The notes beneath the pieces were generated by a model that was given only the letters and a program-made list of their open reading frames with translations, did not search any database and was not told the DNA's origin. From NCBI RefSeq assembly GCF_008728635.1, contig NZ_CP044285.1, forward strand, positions 3,286,001-3,350,000: 64,000 nt of DNA, in the 5' to 3' direction. Source of the DNA: Hymenobacter baengnokdamensis (GTDB lineage: Bacteria > Bacteroidota > Bacteroidia > Cytophagales > Hymenobacteraceae). This document shows positions 35,660 through 45,351 of this stretch, piece by piece. A program made the translations under genes and the position numbers. Position 1 is the first letter of the stretch. Every line of letters starts with the position of its first letter.

Positions 35660-37627
35660 TCAAAAATCGTCGGTGCGGAAGGTGGAAGCCGGCAAGCCCT
35701 CTTTATTGTACAGATTGGCTCCTTCCGGATTGTCGGCCCAGGCGTAGCGCACGGCTACCGGAGCGGCTACCTGGTCGCTCCAGACGACCACTTTATCACC
35801 TACCACCCGCGCCTGGGCCGGCACAAACTTATGGTCGGCGCCGGCTATGGTGAAGCCCGCCAGCGGACCACCGCCTTTGGCTATCATACCACTGCCAACG
35901 CTGGAAAAGCTCAGGGTAACCTTGTTACCCTTGGCCCGCATGGCCTGATAAAGCGGACCGGAAGCCACGACTTTAGCATCGCCGTAGGCCACCTTCTCGG
36001 CCGCTAGCGCCAGGCGATGGCCCACGGTCTGCTTGTCGAGGGGATGAATATCGTTCCACTCGCCCACGTCCGAAATGACGGCCAGGCCGGTGTGGGGCAA
36101 GGCCAGCAGGCGGCGCTGCGCATCGCGTACCAGGGCCTGGTTGCTTTCGCCGGGCTCCTTTTTGGCGGCGTTGATATTGGCCAGCTGCACGAGCAAAAAC
36201 GGCAAGTCGGGCCGCCCGAAGTGAGCGCGCCAATCGTTGACGAGGCTCGTGGTCAGGGCCTGGTAGTCGGCCGGGTGGCCGGTATTCGATTCGCCCTGGT
36301 ACCACAGCACGCCCCTGATGGCATAGGGGAGCACGGGGGCCACCAGGCCGTTGTAGAGCCCGCCCGGCTGGTACTGAAAGGTAGTGGTGCCGGGGGTAGG
36401 CGGCACGGCCGCGCCCAGCTTGTACTGCCAGGGCCCGCGCAAATCGAGCACCTGGCCGCCGGCCGTGAGCTGGTATTTTTTATCGGGGGTGAAGCCACCG
36501 CGCCCCCCGTTGCTGATGAGGCGCACCATCACTACGTTTTTGCCCGGCTTAAGCACGCCGGGCCCAAAATCATATTTGCGGGGCGGATAGCGGTAGGCGG
36601 TGGTGCCCACCAGCTGCCCATTAATATAGGTGGAGTCGGCGTCGACGAGGGTACCCAGCTCCAGGCGGGCCGCTTTGCCCGTCATGCTGGCCGGCACCTC
36701 TATTTCCTTACGAAACCAGAGTACGCCATTGACCGGGCCGAGCGGGGTCTGGTCGGCCCACTCGCCGGGCACGGTCATCGTAGCCCAGCCGCTGGCGTCG
36801 TAGCCGGGGCTGTACCACTTTGGCTGGCCCGGTGCTTCGCCCTGGTCGGCCTGGTGCAGGCGCTGGTACCAGGCCCCGACGGCCGCGCCTTCGCGCTGCC
36901 TGGTGCCAGCTACCAGGGCGCTATCCTGGTAGGGCGCGCTTTGCTGCGCATACCTGGGAAACTGCTTGAGTGCGTCGGCGCTAAGCCAGGCTTCGGCCGG
37001 CGAGCCACCCACGGCGTTCTTTATCAGCCCCACGGGCACCTGGTAGCGGGCGTTGATTTCCTTGGCGAAGAAATAGCCCACGGCCGAGAAGTTGAGCACG
37101 GTTTCGGGGGTGGCGGCCACCCAGCTGCCGCCCGTCACATCGGCCCTGGGGCCGGTGAAGGCATAGCGCATGGGCACGTCGAACTGCCGGATGCGCGGGT
37201 TGGCGGCCTGGGCAATTACCTCGGGGTATTTGTCGCGCACGCGGCGCATGGGCAGCTCCATGTTCGACTGGCCCGAGCAGAGCCAGACGTCGCCCACCAG
37301 CACGTCTTGCAGCGTGAGGCGGTTGCTGGCCGTGATAGCAAGCGTGTAGGGGCCGCCGGCTTTCATAGCTGGCAGCAGCACGTGCCATTGGCCATCGGCG
37401 CTAGTGGTGGCGCGGTAGGTTTTGCCCTGAAAAGTCACGGCCACCGGCTCGCCCGCTTTGGCCCAGCCCCAGATGCGCACCGGCGTCTCGCGCTGCAGCA
37501 CCATGCCGCTGCTTACCAGGCGCGGCAGGCGCACCTGGGCGTGGGCGACCGGGGCGGCCAGCAGGCAGCCGCTCAGCCAGGCCAGCCAGCCGGGCCGGAG
37601 CATTCCAGCAGAAAGAATACGGGTCAT
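35660..37627 (-). CDS. Sialate O-acetylesterase-type SGNH esterase, likely acetylxylan esterase
   Basis: A 655-residue exported esterase. After a signal peptide (cut near VAHAQ) comes the N-terminal beta domain with VLQRETPVRIWGWA, then the SGNH core: the nucleophile Ser in LCSGQSNMELPM, a RGVLWYQGESNTGH block, and the Asp/His pair in EWNDIHPLDKQTVGHRLAL. A jelly-roll insertion of the glycosidase sugar-binding type (VPGEWADQTPLGPVNGVLWF) splits the core. The family is named for sialate esterases, but in xylan loci such enzymes remove acetyl groups from xylose. That role is inferred from context. It sits 10 bp after the GH35-like gene. Confidence 0.88.
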   Translation of the reverse strand: MTRILSAGMLRPGWLAWLSGCLLAAPVAHAQVRLPRLVSSGMVLQRETPVRIWGWAKAGEPVAVTFQGKTYRATTSADGQWHVLLPAMKAGGPYTLAITASNRLTLQDVLVGDVWLCSGQSNMELPMRRVRDKYPEVIAQAANPRIRQFDVPMRYAFTGPRADVTGGSWVAATPETVLNFSAVGYFFAKEINARYQVPVGLIKNAVGGSPAEAWLSADALKQFPRYAQQSAPYQDSALVAGTRQREGAAVGAWYQRLHQADQGEAPGQPKWYSPGYDASGWATMTVPGEWADQTPLGPVNGVLWFRKEIEVPASMTGKAARLELGTLVDADSTYINGQLVGTTAYRYPPRKYDFGPGVLKPGKNVVMVRLISNGGRGGFTPDKKYQLTAGGQVLDLRGPWQYKLGAAVPPTPGTTTFQYQPGGLYNGLVAPVLPYAIRGVLWYQGESNTGHPADYQALTTSLVNDWRAHFGRPDLPFLLVQLANINAAKKEPGESNQALVRDAQRRLLALPHTGLAVISDVGEWNDIHPLDKQTVGHRLALAAEKVAYGDAKVVASGPLYQAMRAKGNKVTLSFSSVGSGMIAKGGGPLAGFTIAGADHKFVPAQARVVGDKVVVWSDQVAAPVAVRYAWADNPEGANLYNKEGLPASTFRTDDF

Positions 37628-37637
37628 GCGCCGGGTC

Positions 37638-39254
37638 TTAATAGGTGTAGATTTTTACGTGTTGAATCATATACTCATTGCCGGGCACGCGCACGTGGCG
37701 GCCCTGGTGGTCCTCGTCGCCGTTCAGGCGGCGGCCGGGCACCCACTTCTCGCCTTCAAAGCGGCCTTCCTCCACGCTCAGGTAGCCGGCGCGCTTACCG
37801 CTGGCAAGGGGCTCGCAGGTGAGTACGAGGCCGGTCCCGACCAGGTAAAACTCGTCGGGGCCTACCGCGATGAGCAGGCCGCCGCCCGGCGTCCAGTCGG
37901 GCTTTTTGGCACCCAGCGACCAGCCCAGCGTGTACTCATGCCGGGCCGAGAAGCGGTAGTTGCCCAGCGTGGCGGTGCGGGCGGCCGAGTCTTTCTGCAC
38001 CAGAAAGCCGCGCACCTGCCCGGCGGGCTGGTGCCGCGCCAGCAAAAAGCTTACCTGCTGCAGCAGCTCATAGGCTTTGCCGATGGGCGCGCCCTTGAGC
38101 GTATCGCTACCCTCAATAGCGAAAGGCGAGAACGACAGGCAGTTGTAGTTGCCAAAGGCAAAAAACGCCTTGGCCGCCACCCCGTCCTCAAAGCGGATTT
38201 CGGGGATAAAAAGCGGGTTGCCGCCGCGCGTGTACAGGTCGCACCAGTGCTTAAAATCGGGGTTGTAGAAGTCGGGAGCCAAGATATCGATGGCCGGGGC
38301 AGCGGCCTGCCACACGTCCATGAGGTGGGGCAGCGGGCCGGCGCTGGGGTACTTGCCCGGCGGCACGCCCGGCCGGTTGAGGGCCGCATTCACGTACATG
38401 GGCAAGGGGTAGGCGGCTTTGCCGGCGACGGCTACGGCGTTGGTATACACGGCGTAGTGCCAGGCCATAAAAATCTCGTCGGTGGCCGGGCTTTTGCCAA
38501 ACACCTCTTCCCAGGTGCCGGTAGTTTTGGCGCCCTGCCGCTGCCAGATGGCCGCAAGCTCGGGCTTTAAGCTGTTGCGCTCGCGCTGCATATAGGCAAG
38601 CAGCGGGGCGGGCACGGGCTGCCGGAACGCTGCATTGGCGCGGGCATCGTAGCTGCGGGCGGTGGGCAGCATGCCAATCTCATTCTCGACCTGCACGGTT
38701 AGCACGGTATGCTGCTGGTCGTCGGTAGCTTTCAGGTGCTGCATCAACTGCCCGAAGGCCCGGCGGTCGGCCTCCAGGTTGCGGGGCTCGAAGGGCGTCA
38801 GGATTTCCTGCGGCACCCCGTTGTCACTTTCCGCGCGCGGGAAACGCCTGGTATCGGTTTTTACCCAGGCGGGCGCGTAGCACGACATGCTGTTTTTCCA
38901 GGCCCCGAACCAGAGAAGTACCAGCTTCAGGTGGTACTGGCGGGCATCGCGCAGCAGGCCATCAACCAGCGTAAAATCGAACTTGCCCTCGGCCGGCTCC
39001 AGCAGCTCCCAGTAGACCGGCGCAATCACCGTGTTCAGGTGCATGGCCTTCAGGCGGGGCCACACGGGCTGCATATAGGCTGTGCTCGAAGCCGCGGAGT
39101 TGCCCAGCTCGCCGCCCAGCACGAAATACGGCTTGCCATCGACCAGCAGCTGCGTACCCGAACCGGTTTTCACGAGCCGGGGCAGGCCGCTTTGGGCCTG
39201 CGCGCTCAGCACGCCCCACCAAAGCAGGCAAACCAGAAAGAACTTGCTTGTCAA
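37638..39254 (-). CDS. GH35-like glycoside hydrolase with DUF5597 C-terminal domain
   Basis: A 538-residue exported protein. The signal (MTSKFFLVCLLWWGVLSAQAQ) is followed by a GH35-type barrel (30-360) starting LLVDGKPYFVLGGELGN, with the acid/base Glu in LTVQVENEIG and the probable nucleophile Glu in PLFIPEIRFED. The C-terminal 150 residues match DUF5597, a beta domain. The family is annotated as beta-galactosidase, and galactosyl caps do occur on complex xylans; the true substrate is open. Gene order, between susD and the acetylesterase, supports a side-chain role. Confidence 0.82.
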   Translation of the reverse strand: MTSKFFLVCLLWWGVLSAQAQSGLPRLVKTGSGTQLLVDGKPYFVLGGELGNSAASSTAYMQPVWPRLKAMHLNTVIAPVYWELLEPAEGKFDFTLVDGLLRDARQYHLKLVLLWFGAWKNSMSCYAPAWVKTDTRRFPRAESDNGVPQEILTPFEPRNLEADRRAFGQLMQHLKATDDQQHTVLTVQVENEIGMLPTARSYDARANAAFRQPVPAPLLAYMQRERNSLKPELAAIWQRQGAKTTGTWEEVFGKSPATDEIFMAWHYAVYTNAVAVAGKAAYPLPMYVNAALNRPGVPPGKYPSAGPLPHLMDVWQAAAPAIDILAPDFYNPDFKHWCDLYTRGGNPLFIPEIRFEDGVAAKAFFAFGNYNCLSFSPFAIEGSDTLKGAPIGKAYELLQQVSFLLARHQPAGQVRGFLVQKDSAARTATLGNYRFSARHEYTLGWSLGAKKPDWTPGGGLLIAVGPDEFYLVGTGLVLTCEPLASGKRAGYLSVEEGRFEGEKWVPGRRLNGDEDHQGRHVRVPGNEYMIQHVKIYTY

Positions 39255-39305
39255 AATATTCAGCCGGCTAAGTAGTCGATAAAGCTGGGCGGGCCAGCGA
39301 AAAGG

Positions 39306-39332
39306 GCGGCCGGACCGCGGTGGTCCGGCCGC
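39306..39332 (-). promoter_or_regulatory. Strong stem-loop just after susD
   Basis: GCGGCCGGACC (39306-39316) and GGTCCGGCCGC (39322-39332) form a perfect 11-bp G+C stem with a 5-base loop, 12 bases after the susD stop on the minus strand and followed by CCCTTTT. It may act as partial terminator or 3' stabiliser separating susCD from downstream enzymes. Confidence 0.65.
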
Positions 39333-39344
39333 TGCTTAATCGCG

Positions 39345-41105
39345 TTAGTAACCCGGATTCTGGGTGATTTTGCCGCTGGTACGGTCAACCTCAGTTTGCG
39401 GAATGGGCCGCAGCACGTGGAAGTCCTTAATGTTGATAGCGGCGTTGGAGCCATACACGCCGCCTTTGGTAAAGCCGGTGGTAACGGCCGTCAGCGGGGG
39501 CGAATAGCTGGTATTGCGCTCCCGCACCAGCAGCTGGCCGGTGCGCTTGAGGTCGTACCAGCGCGTGAACTCCCCGCACAGCTCGCGGGTGCGCTCGTTG
39601 AGGATGAAGTCGAGGGTTACCTGAGCGGCGGTGATGTCCATCGCCGCCTTTTTGCCGCTGGCAGCGGCGCGCTCCCGCACCACGTTGAGGTACGTGGCGG
39701 CCTGGGCTGCATTCCCCAGGTAGTAATACGCCTCGGCCGCTATCAGGTACGTTTCGGCCAGGCGGTAGATGATGTTGGGCCGGGTCGAAAAGCCGTTGAC
39801 AGAGGTACGGCTGCGCGAGTCAAACTTGTTGAGGGTCGGGAAGTACTCGGTGGTGTACTGGCTGGGAGTTATTACCACGTACGGCACGGGCTGGCGGGCG
39901 GCAATCTGGGCCAGCTTGGCGGCCGATAATTCCCGGCCGGGGTACCAGGCGGCGGTGTCGCCGGCTACTGCCTTGGTGCTGCCGGCGTTGCCGCCGGGCG
40001 AGTTTACCAGGTACACCGTCGTAAACCACTTGTTGTAGCGCGCGTCGGTGGTGCGCAGCTGCGCGCCCGACTCCAGGGCGTTGCCATTGGCATCGCGCAG
40101 GATGTAGGAATCTTCCAGATAGTGCGTGACGCAGTGCCGGGCAAACGGCCGGCCGTTGTTAACGTCGCGCACCATGTTGGGCAGCTTGTCGTAGCGGCTG
40201 CGGTACTGGAAGCCCAGCACGTTTTCCCCGCCAAACGTGAAGCCGTCGATGCGATTAAAGGTTGCGTCGCCGCTGAACTGCACGTTCATGATAACCTCCT
40301 TGCCATTCTCGTTGCCTTCGGCAAACACGGTGGCGGGGTCCGTTTCCAGGCCCAGGCCGTAGCGGCCCTGGTTGTCAATCAGCTCCTTGGCATACTTGGC
40401 GGCATTGGTGTAGTCGTCGCTTTGCTTGGCCGAGGAGGTAGCGCGGGTCAGGTACACTTTGGCCAGCAGGTGCAGGGCCGTGGCGCGCGTTACGCGGCCG
40501 GGCTGGGCAGGCTTGTCGGCAATGGTGCCCAGGGCATCGGTCAGGTCCTTGATAATCTGGGTGTACACATCGGCCAGCGGGGCCCGCGTGATGTCCTTGG
40601 TGGGCGAGTCCACGAAGCTCAGCATCAGGGGCACGTCGCCGAAATCCTGCACCAGCACGAAGTAGTACTGCGCCCGCAGCAGCTTGGTTTCGGCCACCAG
40701 CTGCGTAATGCGGGCCGGCGTCAGCCCCTGCACCGTGGCCGAGTACTGCAACACGCCGTTGGCGGTGTTGATGGCCGAGTAGCACGTGCTCCAGATAAAG
40801 GAGTGCGAGCCATCGTTGACCGGGGTCAGGGCCGAGGGGTCGTAGTCGCTCAGGCCACTGCTGGCCGTGATGCCGTTGGTCCACTGGTCGGTGCCGGCCT
40901 CGGTGGTAAAGGTCGAGGCATCGTTGCCATAAACCTGGCGCAGGGCCGAGTATACGCCCGTTACGCCCGCCTCTACCCCCTGCGAGGTGCTCAGGAAGGA
41001 GGGCGTCAGGATGGAGGTCGGGTTTTCGTCCAGAATGTCCTTTTTGCAGCCGCCGGAGGCCAGCAGCAAGGACGCTCCAATGCTTACTAATACTATCTTT
41101 TTCAT
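39345..41105 (-). CDS. SusD/RagB-like outer-membrane glycan-binding lipoprotein
   Basis: A 586-residue surface lipoprotein forming the lid of the SusCD importer. The lipobox is in LLLASGGCKKD. The usual SusD order follows: DENPTSILTPSFLSTSQGVEAGVTGVYSALRQVYG, the TPR helices (RAQYYFVLVQDFGDVPLML), and the C-terminal RLAETYLIAAEAYYYLGNAAQA with NERTRELCGEFTRWYDLKRTG. The start is ATG 41105. It follows susC by 56 bp, as is typical, and is followed by a strong stem-loop. The ligand is inferred to be xylo-oligosaccharides from the enzymes around it. Confidence 0.96.
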   Translation of the reverse strand: MKKIVLVSIGASLLLASGGCKKDILDENPTSILTPSFLSTSQGVEAGVTGVYSALRQVYGNDASTFTTEAGTDQWTNGITASSGLSDYDPSALTPVNDGSHSFIWSTCYSAINTANGVLQYSATVQGLTPARITQLVAETKLLRAQYYFVLVQDFGDVPLMLSFVDSPTKDITRAPLADVYTQIIKDLTDALGTIADKPAQPGRVTRATALHLLAKVYLTRATSSAKQSDDYTNAAKYAKELIDNQGRYGLGLETDPATVFAEGNENGKEVIMNVQFSGDATFNRIDGFTFGGENVLGFQYRSRYDKLPNMVRDVNNGRPFARHCVTHYLEDSYILRDANGNALESGAQLRTTDARYNKWFTTVYLVNSPGGNAGSTKAVAGDTAAWYPGRELSAAKLAQIAARQPVPYVVITPSQYTTEYFPTLNKFDSRSRTSVNGFSTRPNIIYRLAETYLIAAEAYYYLGNAAQAATYLNVVRERAAASGKKAAMDITAAQVTLDFILNERTRELCGEFTRWYDLKRTGQLLVRERNTSYSPPLTAVTTGFTKGGVYGSNAAINIKDFHVLRPIPQTEVDRTSGKITQNPGY

Positions 41106-41161
41106 ATATAGATGGCGCGGGGCGCCGGAAAAACGAGTGGGTGAGAAAAGGGGCCGGCAGA

Positions 41162-44100
41162 TTAGAAGCCCAGGTTGACGCCGACAATAAAGGCGCGCGT
41201 CACGGGGTAGTTGGCCCCAACGCCGGCCAGGCCGGCCGAGCTGCTGTTGGGGTTGCCGCCCGTAAACTCGATACCGCCCGCCGTACCCACGTTTGCGGCG
41301 TTGAAGCGGCTGGAGTACGAGAGCGCGTCGGGGTCGATGGCCTTGTTGTCCTTAAAGAAAGGGTCTCGGGCCCAGATGAGCGGGTTCTGAACCTGCACGT
41401 AGATGCGGGCGCTGCTCATGAAGGCCGACTTGGCCCAGGCCGCCGGGATGGTATAGCCCAGGTCGATGCTCCGGACTTTAATAAACGTGCCGTCGCGGTA
41501 AGCCAGGGTCTGGCCGTAGGTAGGCCATTCGTTGGCGCGGGCCGACTGGTCGGGCTCGGGGTAGGTATTGCTGGGGTTGGTGGGGGTCCAGTAATCGAGG
41601 TTTACCTGGTTGCGGCGGCCGGTGTTGGTGGTGAAGTAGGCGGGCCCGAACAGCGTCGGGTCAACCACGGTGGCTCCTACGCGGGTGAGCGCCACGGCCG
41701 TGAGGTCGAAGCCCTTGAAGCGGAAGCGGTTGGTGAGGCCGGCCTCAAACTTGGGCTGGCGCGAGCCGATAACCACGCGGTCGCTGGCGTTGATAACGCC
41801 GTCGCCGTTGGTGTCCTGAATCTTAATCTGGCCGGGCTTCGAGTTGTACTTCTTGGCCTGGTCGGCCTCGGAGGTCTGCCAGATACCCAGGTTTTTGTAG
41901 TCGTAGATAACGTAGAGCGGCTGGCCGATAAAGCGCTGGTTGCCCACGTCGCTCAGCTCGTTGCCGTTGGCATCGGTGCCCAGGCCCAGCGACAAAATCT
42001 TTTCCCGGTTCAGGGTGAAGTTCCAGTCGGTGTTCCATTCAAAGCCATCCGGGTTTTTGGGCCGAATATTCACCGTCGTCAGCGAGATTTCGAGGCCCCG
42101 GTTCTGGGTCTGGCCGGCATTGCGAATGAAAGAGGTGTAACCGCTGGCGGCGGGCAGGGCATCGGGCAGCAGCAGGTCGCTGGTGCGCTGCTGGTACACC
42201 TCTACGCTACCCGTGATGCGGTTTTGCAGAAAGCCGAAATCGAGGCCGAAGTTGGTGGTAGTAGTGTATTCCCAGCCCAGGTTCGGGTTCGGGATGCCAG
42301 TAGGCACTACGCCGATGGCGCCGGTCGAGCCGTAGTTGTAGTAGCCCGACCCAATGCCGGCCGACAGCAGGCCCAGCGTCTGGTAGGGGTTCACGGCGGT
42401 GCTGCCCACGCGGCCCAGGCTGGCGCGCAGCTTCAGGGTGCTGAGCCAGTCTTTACCCTGCATAAAGCTTTCATTGGCAATGTTCCAGGCGAGGGCCCCC
42501 GAGGGAAACGCCTTGTACTTGTTGCCCGGCGCCAGGCGCGACGAGCCATCGGCGCGCACGGTCACGGTGGCCGAGTAGCGGTTGTCGTAGGCGTAGTTCA
42601 GGCGGGCCATGTAGGAGAGAATGTCCCACTGCTGCGCGGTGCTGGTGGTCGAAACGGGCGTGCCGGCGCCCATGTTGTTGTCGAGCTGGTAGTTGGTGGG
42701 CAGGTTGCGCACCGAGGCATAGAAGCCATCGTAGTTGTACTGCTGGGCGCTGTAGAGGCCGGTAAAGCCAATCGTATGCTTGCCAAAGGTGTTGTTATAG
42801 AGCAGCAGGTTTTCGGCCAGCAGGTTGAAAGCCAGGTTGGTAGAGCGCTGAGCGGTGCTGGGTCCGCCGCCGTTCTGGGGGGTATTGGAGGCGTAGAACT
42901 GGCCATTGTTTTCCGAGCGCGCATCCAGCCCCAGGTTCAGGCGGTAGTCCAGCCCTTTCAGGATATTCACCTGGCCGTAGAGGCTGTTGAAGGTACGCAG
43001 GCGGCGGTTCTGGTCTTTGTGCGCGTCTTGGGTATAAAGCGTCAGCGGGTTAGCACCCGCCGTATCCGTGTTCGGAAACAGCACGGGCAGGCCGTTAGCA
43101 TCATAGGCCGAAGCCAGCGGACTGGTCGTCAGAATCTGGTAGAGGATGTTGATGTCCGGGTCGTCGGCCACGGTGTAGGTATTGAGCGAGTTCACGCCCA
43201 CCTTGATGCGCTTGCCAATCTGCTGGTCGAGCGTTGCCCGCAGCGAGTAGCGCTGAAAGCGCTGCACCGGCACAATGCCCGACTCGTCGTAGTAGCCCAG
43301 CGAAGCCGAGTACTGCGTCTGGTCGGTGCCGCCGCTCACGCCCAGCACGTGGTTCTGGATGTGGCCGTTCTGGAAAAGCAGGCTCTGGTAGTCGGTTGTT
43401 TTGCCGGCCGCGTAGTTGGCCCGCTCGTCGGTAGTCAGAAAGCTGGGGTTCGACGGGTCGAAGTTCGGGTTCTGGGCCTTGTAGGCTTCGAGCTTGTAGT
43501 TGTAGTACTGCTGACCGTTTTGCAGGTCGTAGCGGCCATAGAGCTTTTTCAGACCCGCGTAGCCGCTGTAGGTGGCGCGGGGCGCGCCGCTTTTGCCGTG
43601 CCGGGTCGTGATGAGGATAATGCCGTTAGCCCCGCGCGAGCCATAGATGGCGGTCGCGCTGGCATCCTTGAGCACTTCGAGCGAGGTAATGTCGTCGGGG
43701 TTCAGGTCGTTGAGGCTGCCATCGTAGGGCACCCCGTCAACCACCAGCAGCGGGTCGTTGGAGCCCGAGATGGAGCGGTTGCCCCGGATGCGGATAACCG
43801 GCGACTGCCCCGGCGTGGTGCTGGAGCTGGAAACGGTGATACCGGCGGCGCGGCCCTGCAGGGCCTGGCCCACGTTGGCCACCGGCACGTCGCGCAGCTG
43901 CTCGTCGCTCACCGTCGAGATGGCGCCCGTTACCTGGCTTTTCTTCTGGGTGCCGTAGCCCACAATCTGCACCTCATTCAGGGCCTGGGTTTCGGGTACC
44001 AGCTGCTGGCTCAGGCTGGTGCGCTTGCCCACGGCAATCTCCAGCTTGGTGAAACCCACCGAGCTGAATACCAGGATGCTGTTATCGTCGGGCACGGTCA

Positions 44101-44347
44101 CGTTGTAGTTGCCGTTTACGTCGGTGGTAGCCCCGGTGGTAGTGCCTTTTACCACTACCGTCACACCGGGCAGGCCTTCGCCGTTGTCGGAAGTGATTTT
44201 GCCGGTAACGGTGTGGGCACCAGCTACCTGGGCATAGGCTACCTGTGGTGCCAGCGGAGCGAGGCTGCCGCTGAGCAGCAGCATGGGCACCAGGCGCGAC
44301 CATTTCCAGCCCTTCGGTGGGCAAGAAGTGCGTATGCGTGTGTTCAT
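41162..44347 (-). CDS. SusC/RagA-type TonB-dependent outer-membrane transporter
   Basis: A 1061-residue TonB-dependent receptor that imports oligosaccharides with SusD. After the signal (about 1-40) comes a carboxypeptidase-like domain (VTGKITSDNGEGLPGVTVVV), the TonB box region near VGKRTSLSQQL, the plug with GYGTQKKSQVTGAISTVSDE and PLLVVDGVPYDGS, and a 22-strand barrel ending in a terminal Phe (GVNLGF). The SusC signature GSRGANGIILITTRHGKSG is clear. The longest non-coding gap in the operon (135 bp) lies before it, so a second promoter is possible, though I found no good box there. Confidence 0.97.
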   Translation of the reverse strand: MNTRIRTSCPPKGWKWSRLVPMLLLSGSLAPLAPQVAYAQVAGAHTVTGKITSDNGEGLPGVTVVVKGTTTGATTDVNGNYNVTVPDDNSILVFSSVGFTKLEIAVGKRTSLSQQLVPETQALNEVQIVGYGTQKKSQVTGAISTVSDEQLRDVPVANVGQALQGRAAGITVSSSSTTPGQSPVIRIRGNRSISGSNDPLLVVDGVPYDGSLNDLNPDDITSLEVLKDASATAIYGSRGANGIILITTRHGKSGAPRATYSGYAGLKKLYGRYDLQNGQQYYNYKLEAYKAQNPNFDPSNPSFLTTDERANYAAGKTTDYQSLLFQNGHIQNHVLGVSGGTDQTQYSASLGYYDESGIVPVQRFQRYSLRATLDQQIGKRIKVGVNSLNTYTVADDPDINILYQILTTSPLASAYDANGLPVLFPNTDTAGANPLTLYTQDAHKDQNRRLRTFNSLYGQVNILKGLDYRLNLGLDARSENNGQFYASNTPQNGGGPSTAQRSTNLAFNLLAENLLLYNNTFGKHTIGFTGLYSAQQYNYDGFYASVRNLPTNYQLDNNMGAGTPVSTTSTAQQWDILSYMARLNYAYDNRYSATVTVRADGSSRLAPGNKYKAFPSGALAWNIANESFMQGKDWLSTLKLRASLGRVGSTAVNPYQTLGLLSAGIGSGYYNYGSTGAIGVVPTGIPNPNLGWEYTTTTNFGLDFGFLQNRITGSVEVYQQRTSDLLLPDALPAASGYTSFIRNAGQTQNRGLEISLTTVNIRPKNPDGFEWNTDWNFTLNREKILSLGLGTDANGNELSDVGNQRFIGQPLYVIYDYKNLGIWQTSEADQAKKYNSKPGQIKIQDTNGDGVINASDRVVIGSRQPKFEAGLTNRFRFKGFDLTAVALTRVGATVVDPTLFGPAYFTTNTGRRNQVNLDYWTPTNPSNTYPEPDQSARANEWPTYGQTLAYRDGTFIKVRSIDLGYTIPAAWAKSAFMSSARIYVQVQNPLIWARDPFFKDNKAIDPDALSYSSRFNAANVGTAGGIEFTGGNPNSSSAGLAGVGANYPVTRAFIVGVNLGF

Positions 44348-44482
44348 GGGCGGGAAAAATGAAAAGTGAAAAGTTTATTTTGTAGCTGGCGGCCGGTGCT
44401 TGCTCGTTGTCAGCGGCCAAGCGTTTTCTGCCTCAATGCTTTGCTTAGCAGGCACTAGCACCTAAAAAACCGGCGCTGACTG

Positions 44483-45319
44483 TTAGAATCCGATGGAATT
44501 GCCACCGTCCACGGGCAGCGACACGCCCGTGATGTAGCGCGCGCCCTCCGAGGCCAGAAACACGGCGGCGTGGCCGATATCGGCGGGGCGGCCAAACTCG
44601 CCCATCGGCGTGCGGCGCATGGCGCGGTCGCGGCGGTCGGGGTCCGAGTTCATGGCGGTGCGGCTCATCTCGGTTTCGATAAAGCCGGGCGCGATGGCAT
44701 TCACGCGCACGTTGTGGCAGGAAAACTCGGAGGCCAGCACTTTCACCATGCCCTCCACCGCCGACTTGGACGCCGCGTAGGCCACCACGCGGTCGATACC
44801 GTAGTAGGCGGCCATCGACGAAATCATGAGAATGGTGCCGCTGCGCCGGGCTACCATGCGCCGGGCCGCCGCCCGCGTGAGCGAGAACACGGCGTTGAGG
44901 TTGGTCTGGATAATGCGGTCGAACTCCTCATCGGTGACCTCTAGCGCCGGCTTTTTCATGTTAATGCCCGCGTTGTTGACCAGAATATCGAGCGGGCCAT
45001 ACCCGGCCTCTACCTGCGCCACGAGGTCGTCGAGCGAACTCAGGTTACATATATCATTTACTATATATTCAGCCCCCTTTCCCAGCTCGGCGGCCGACTC
45101 CCGCAGCACCGCCTCGCGGCGGCCGGTAATGACGACAGTAGCCCCGGCCTGCACCATGCACCGGGCTATTTCGAGGCCGATGCCGCTGCCGCCGCCCGTG
45201 ATGAGCGCCACCCGACCGGCCAGTGAAAACACGTTGGGCTGGGGCGCGGGCGTGGCAGTCGGGACCGGGCTGGCGGCCGAAGCCGGATGGCCGTTCGCAG
45301 ATAGTATCGAAGTATTCAT
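44483..45319 (-). CDS. uxuB: SDR oxidoreductase, probable D-mannonate oxidoreductase (fructuronate reductase, YjmF type)
   Basis: A 278-residue classical short-chain dehydrogenase. The cofactor motif is GGGSGIGLE near residue 43, NNAGIN follows, and the Ser-Tyr-Lys catalytic set is in ISSMAAYYGIDRVVAYAASKS. The C-terminal VSLPVDGGNS is typical. The first 30 residues are a Pro/Ala-rich extension. Its role is inferred from position between mannonate dehydratase and alpha-glucuronidase: it would reduce fructuronate to mannonate. Bacillus UxuB (YjmF) is also an SDR, unlike the polyol-dehydrogenase UxuB of E. coli. Gluconate 5-dehydrogenase-like activity is the main alternative. Confidence 0.72.
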   Translation of the reverse strand: MNTSILSANGHPASAASPVPTATPAPQPNVFSLAGRVALITGGGSGIGLEIARCMVQAGATVVITGRREAVLRESAAELGKGAEYIVNDICNLSSLDDLVAQVEAGYGPLDILVNNAGINMKKPALEVTDEEFDRIIQTNLNAVFSLTRAAARRMVARRSGTILMISSMAAYYGIDRVVAYAASKSAVEGMVKVLASEFSCHNVRVNAIAPGFIETEMSRTAMNSDPDRRDRAMRRTPMGEFGRPADIGHAAVFLASEGARYITGVSLPVDGGNSIGF

Positions 45320-45351
45320 GAGCAGGATAATGACGAGCTGAATAGGCGGAA

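Noticed and set aside
41141-44362. A very long open frame opposite susC (over 1000 codons)
   Set aside because: It mirrors the codon structure of susC in G+C-rich DNA; the translation has no family features, while susC on the other strand is unmistakable.
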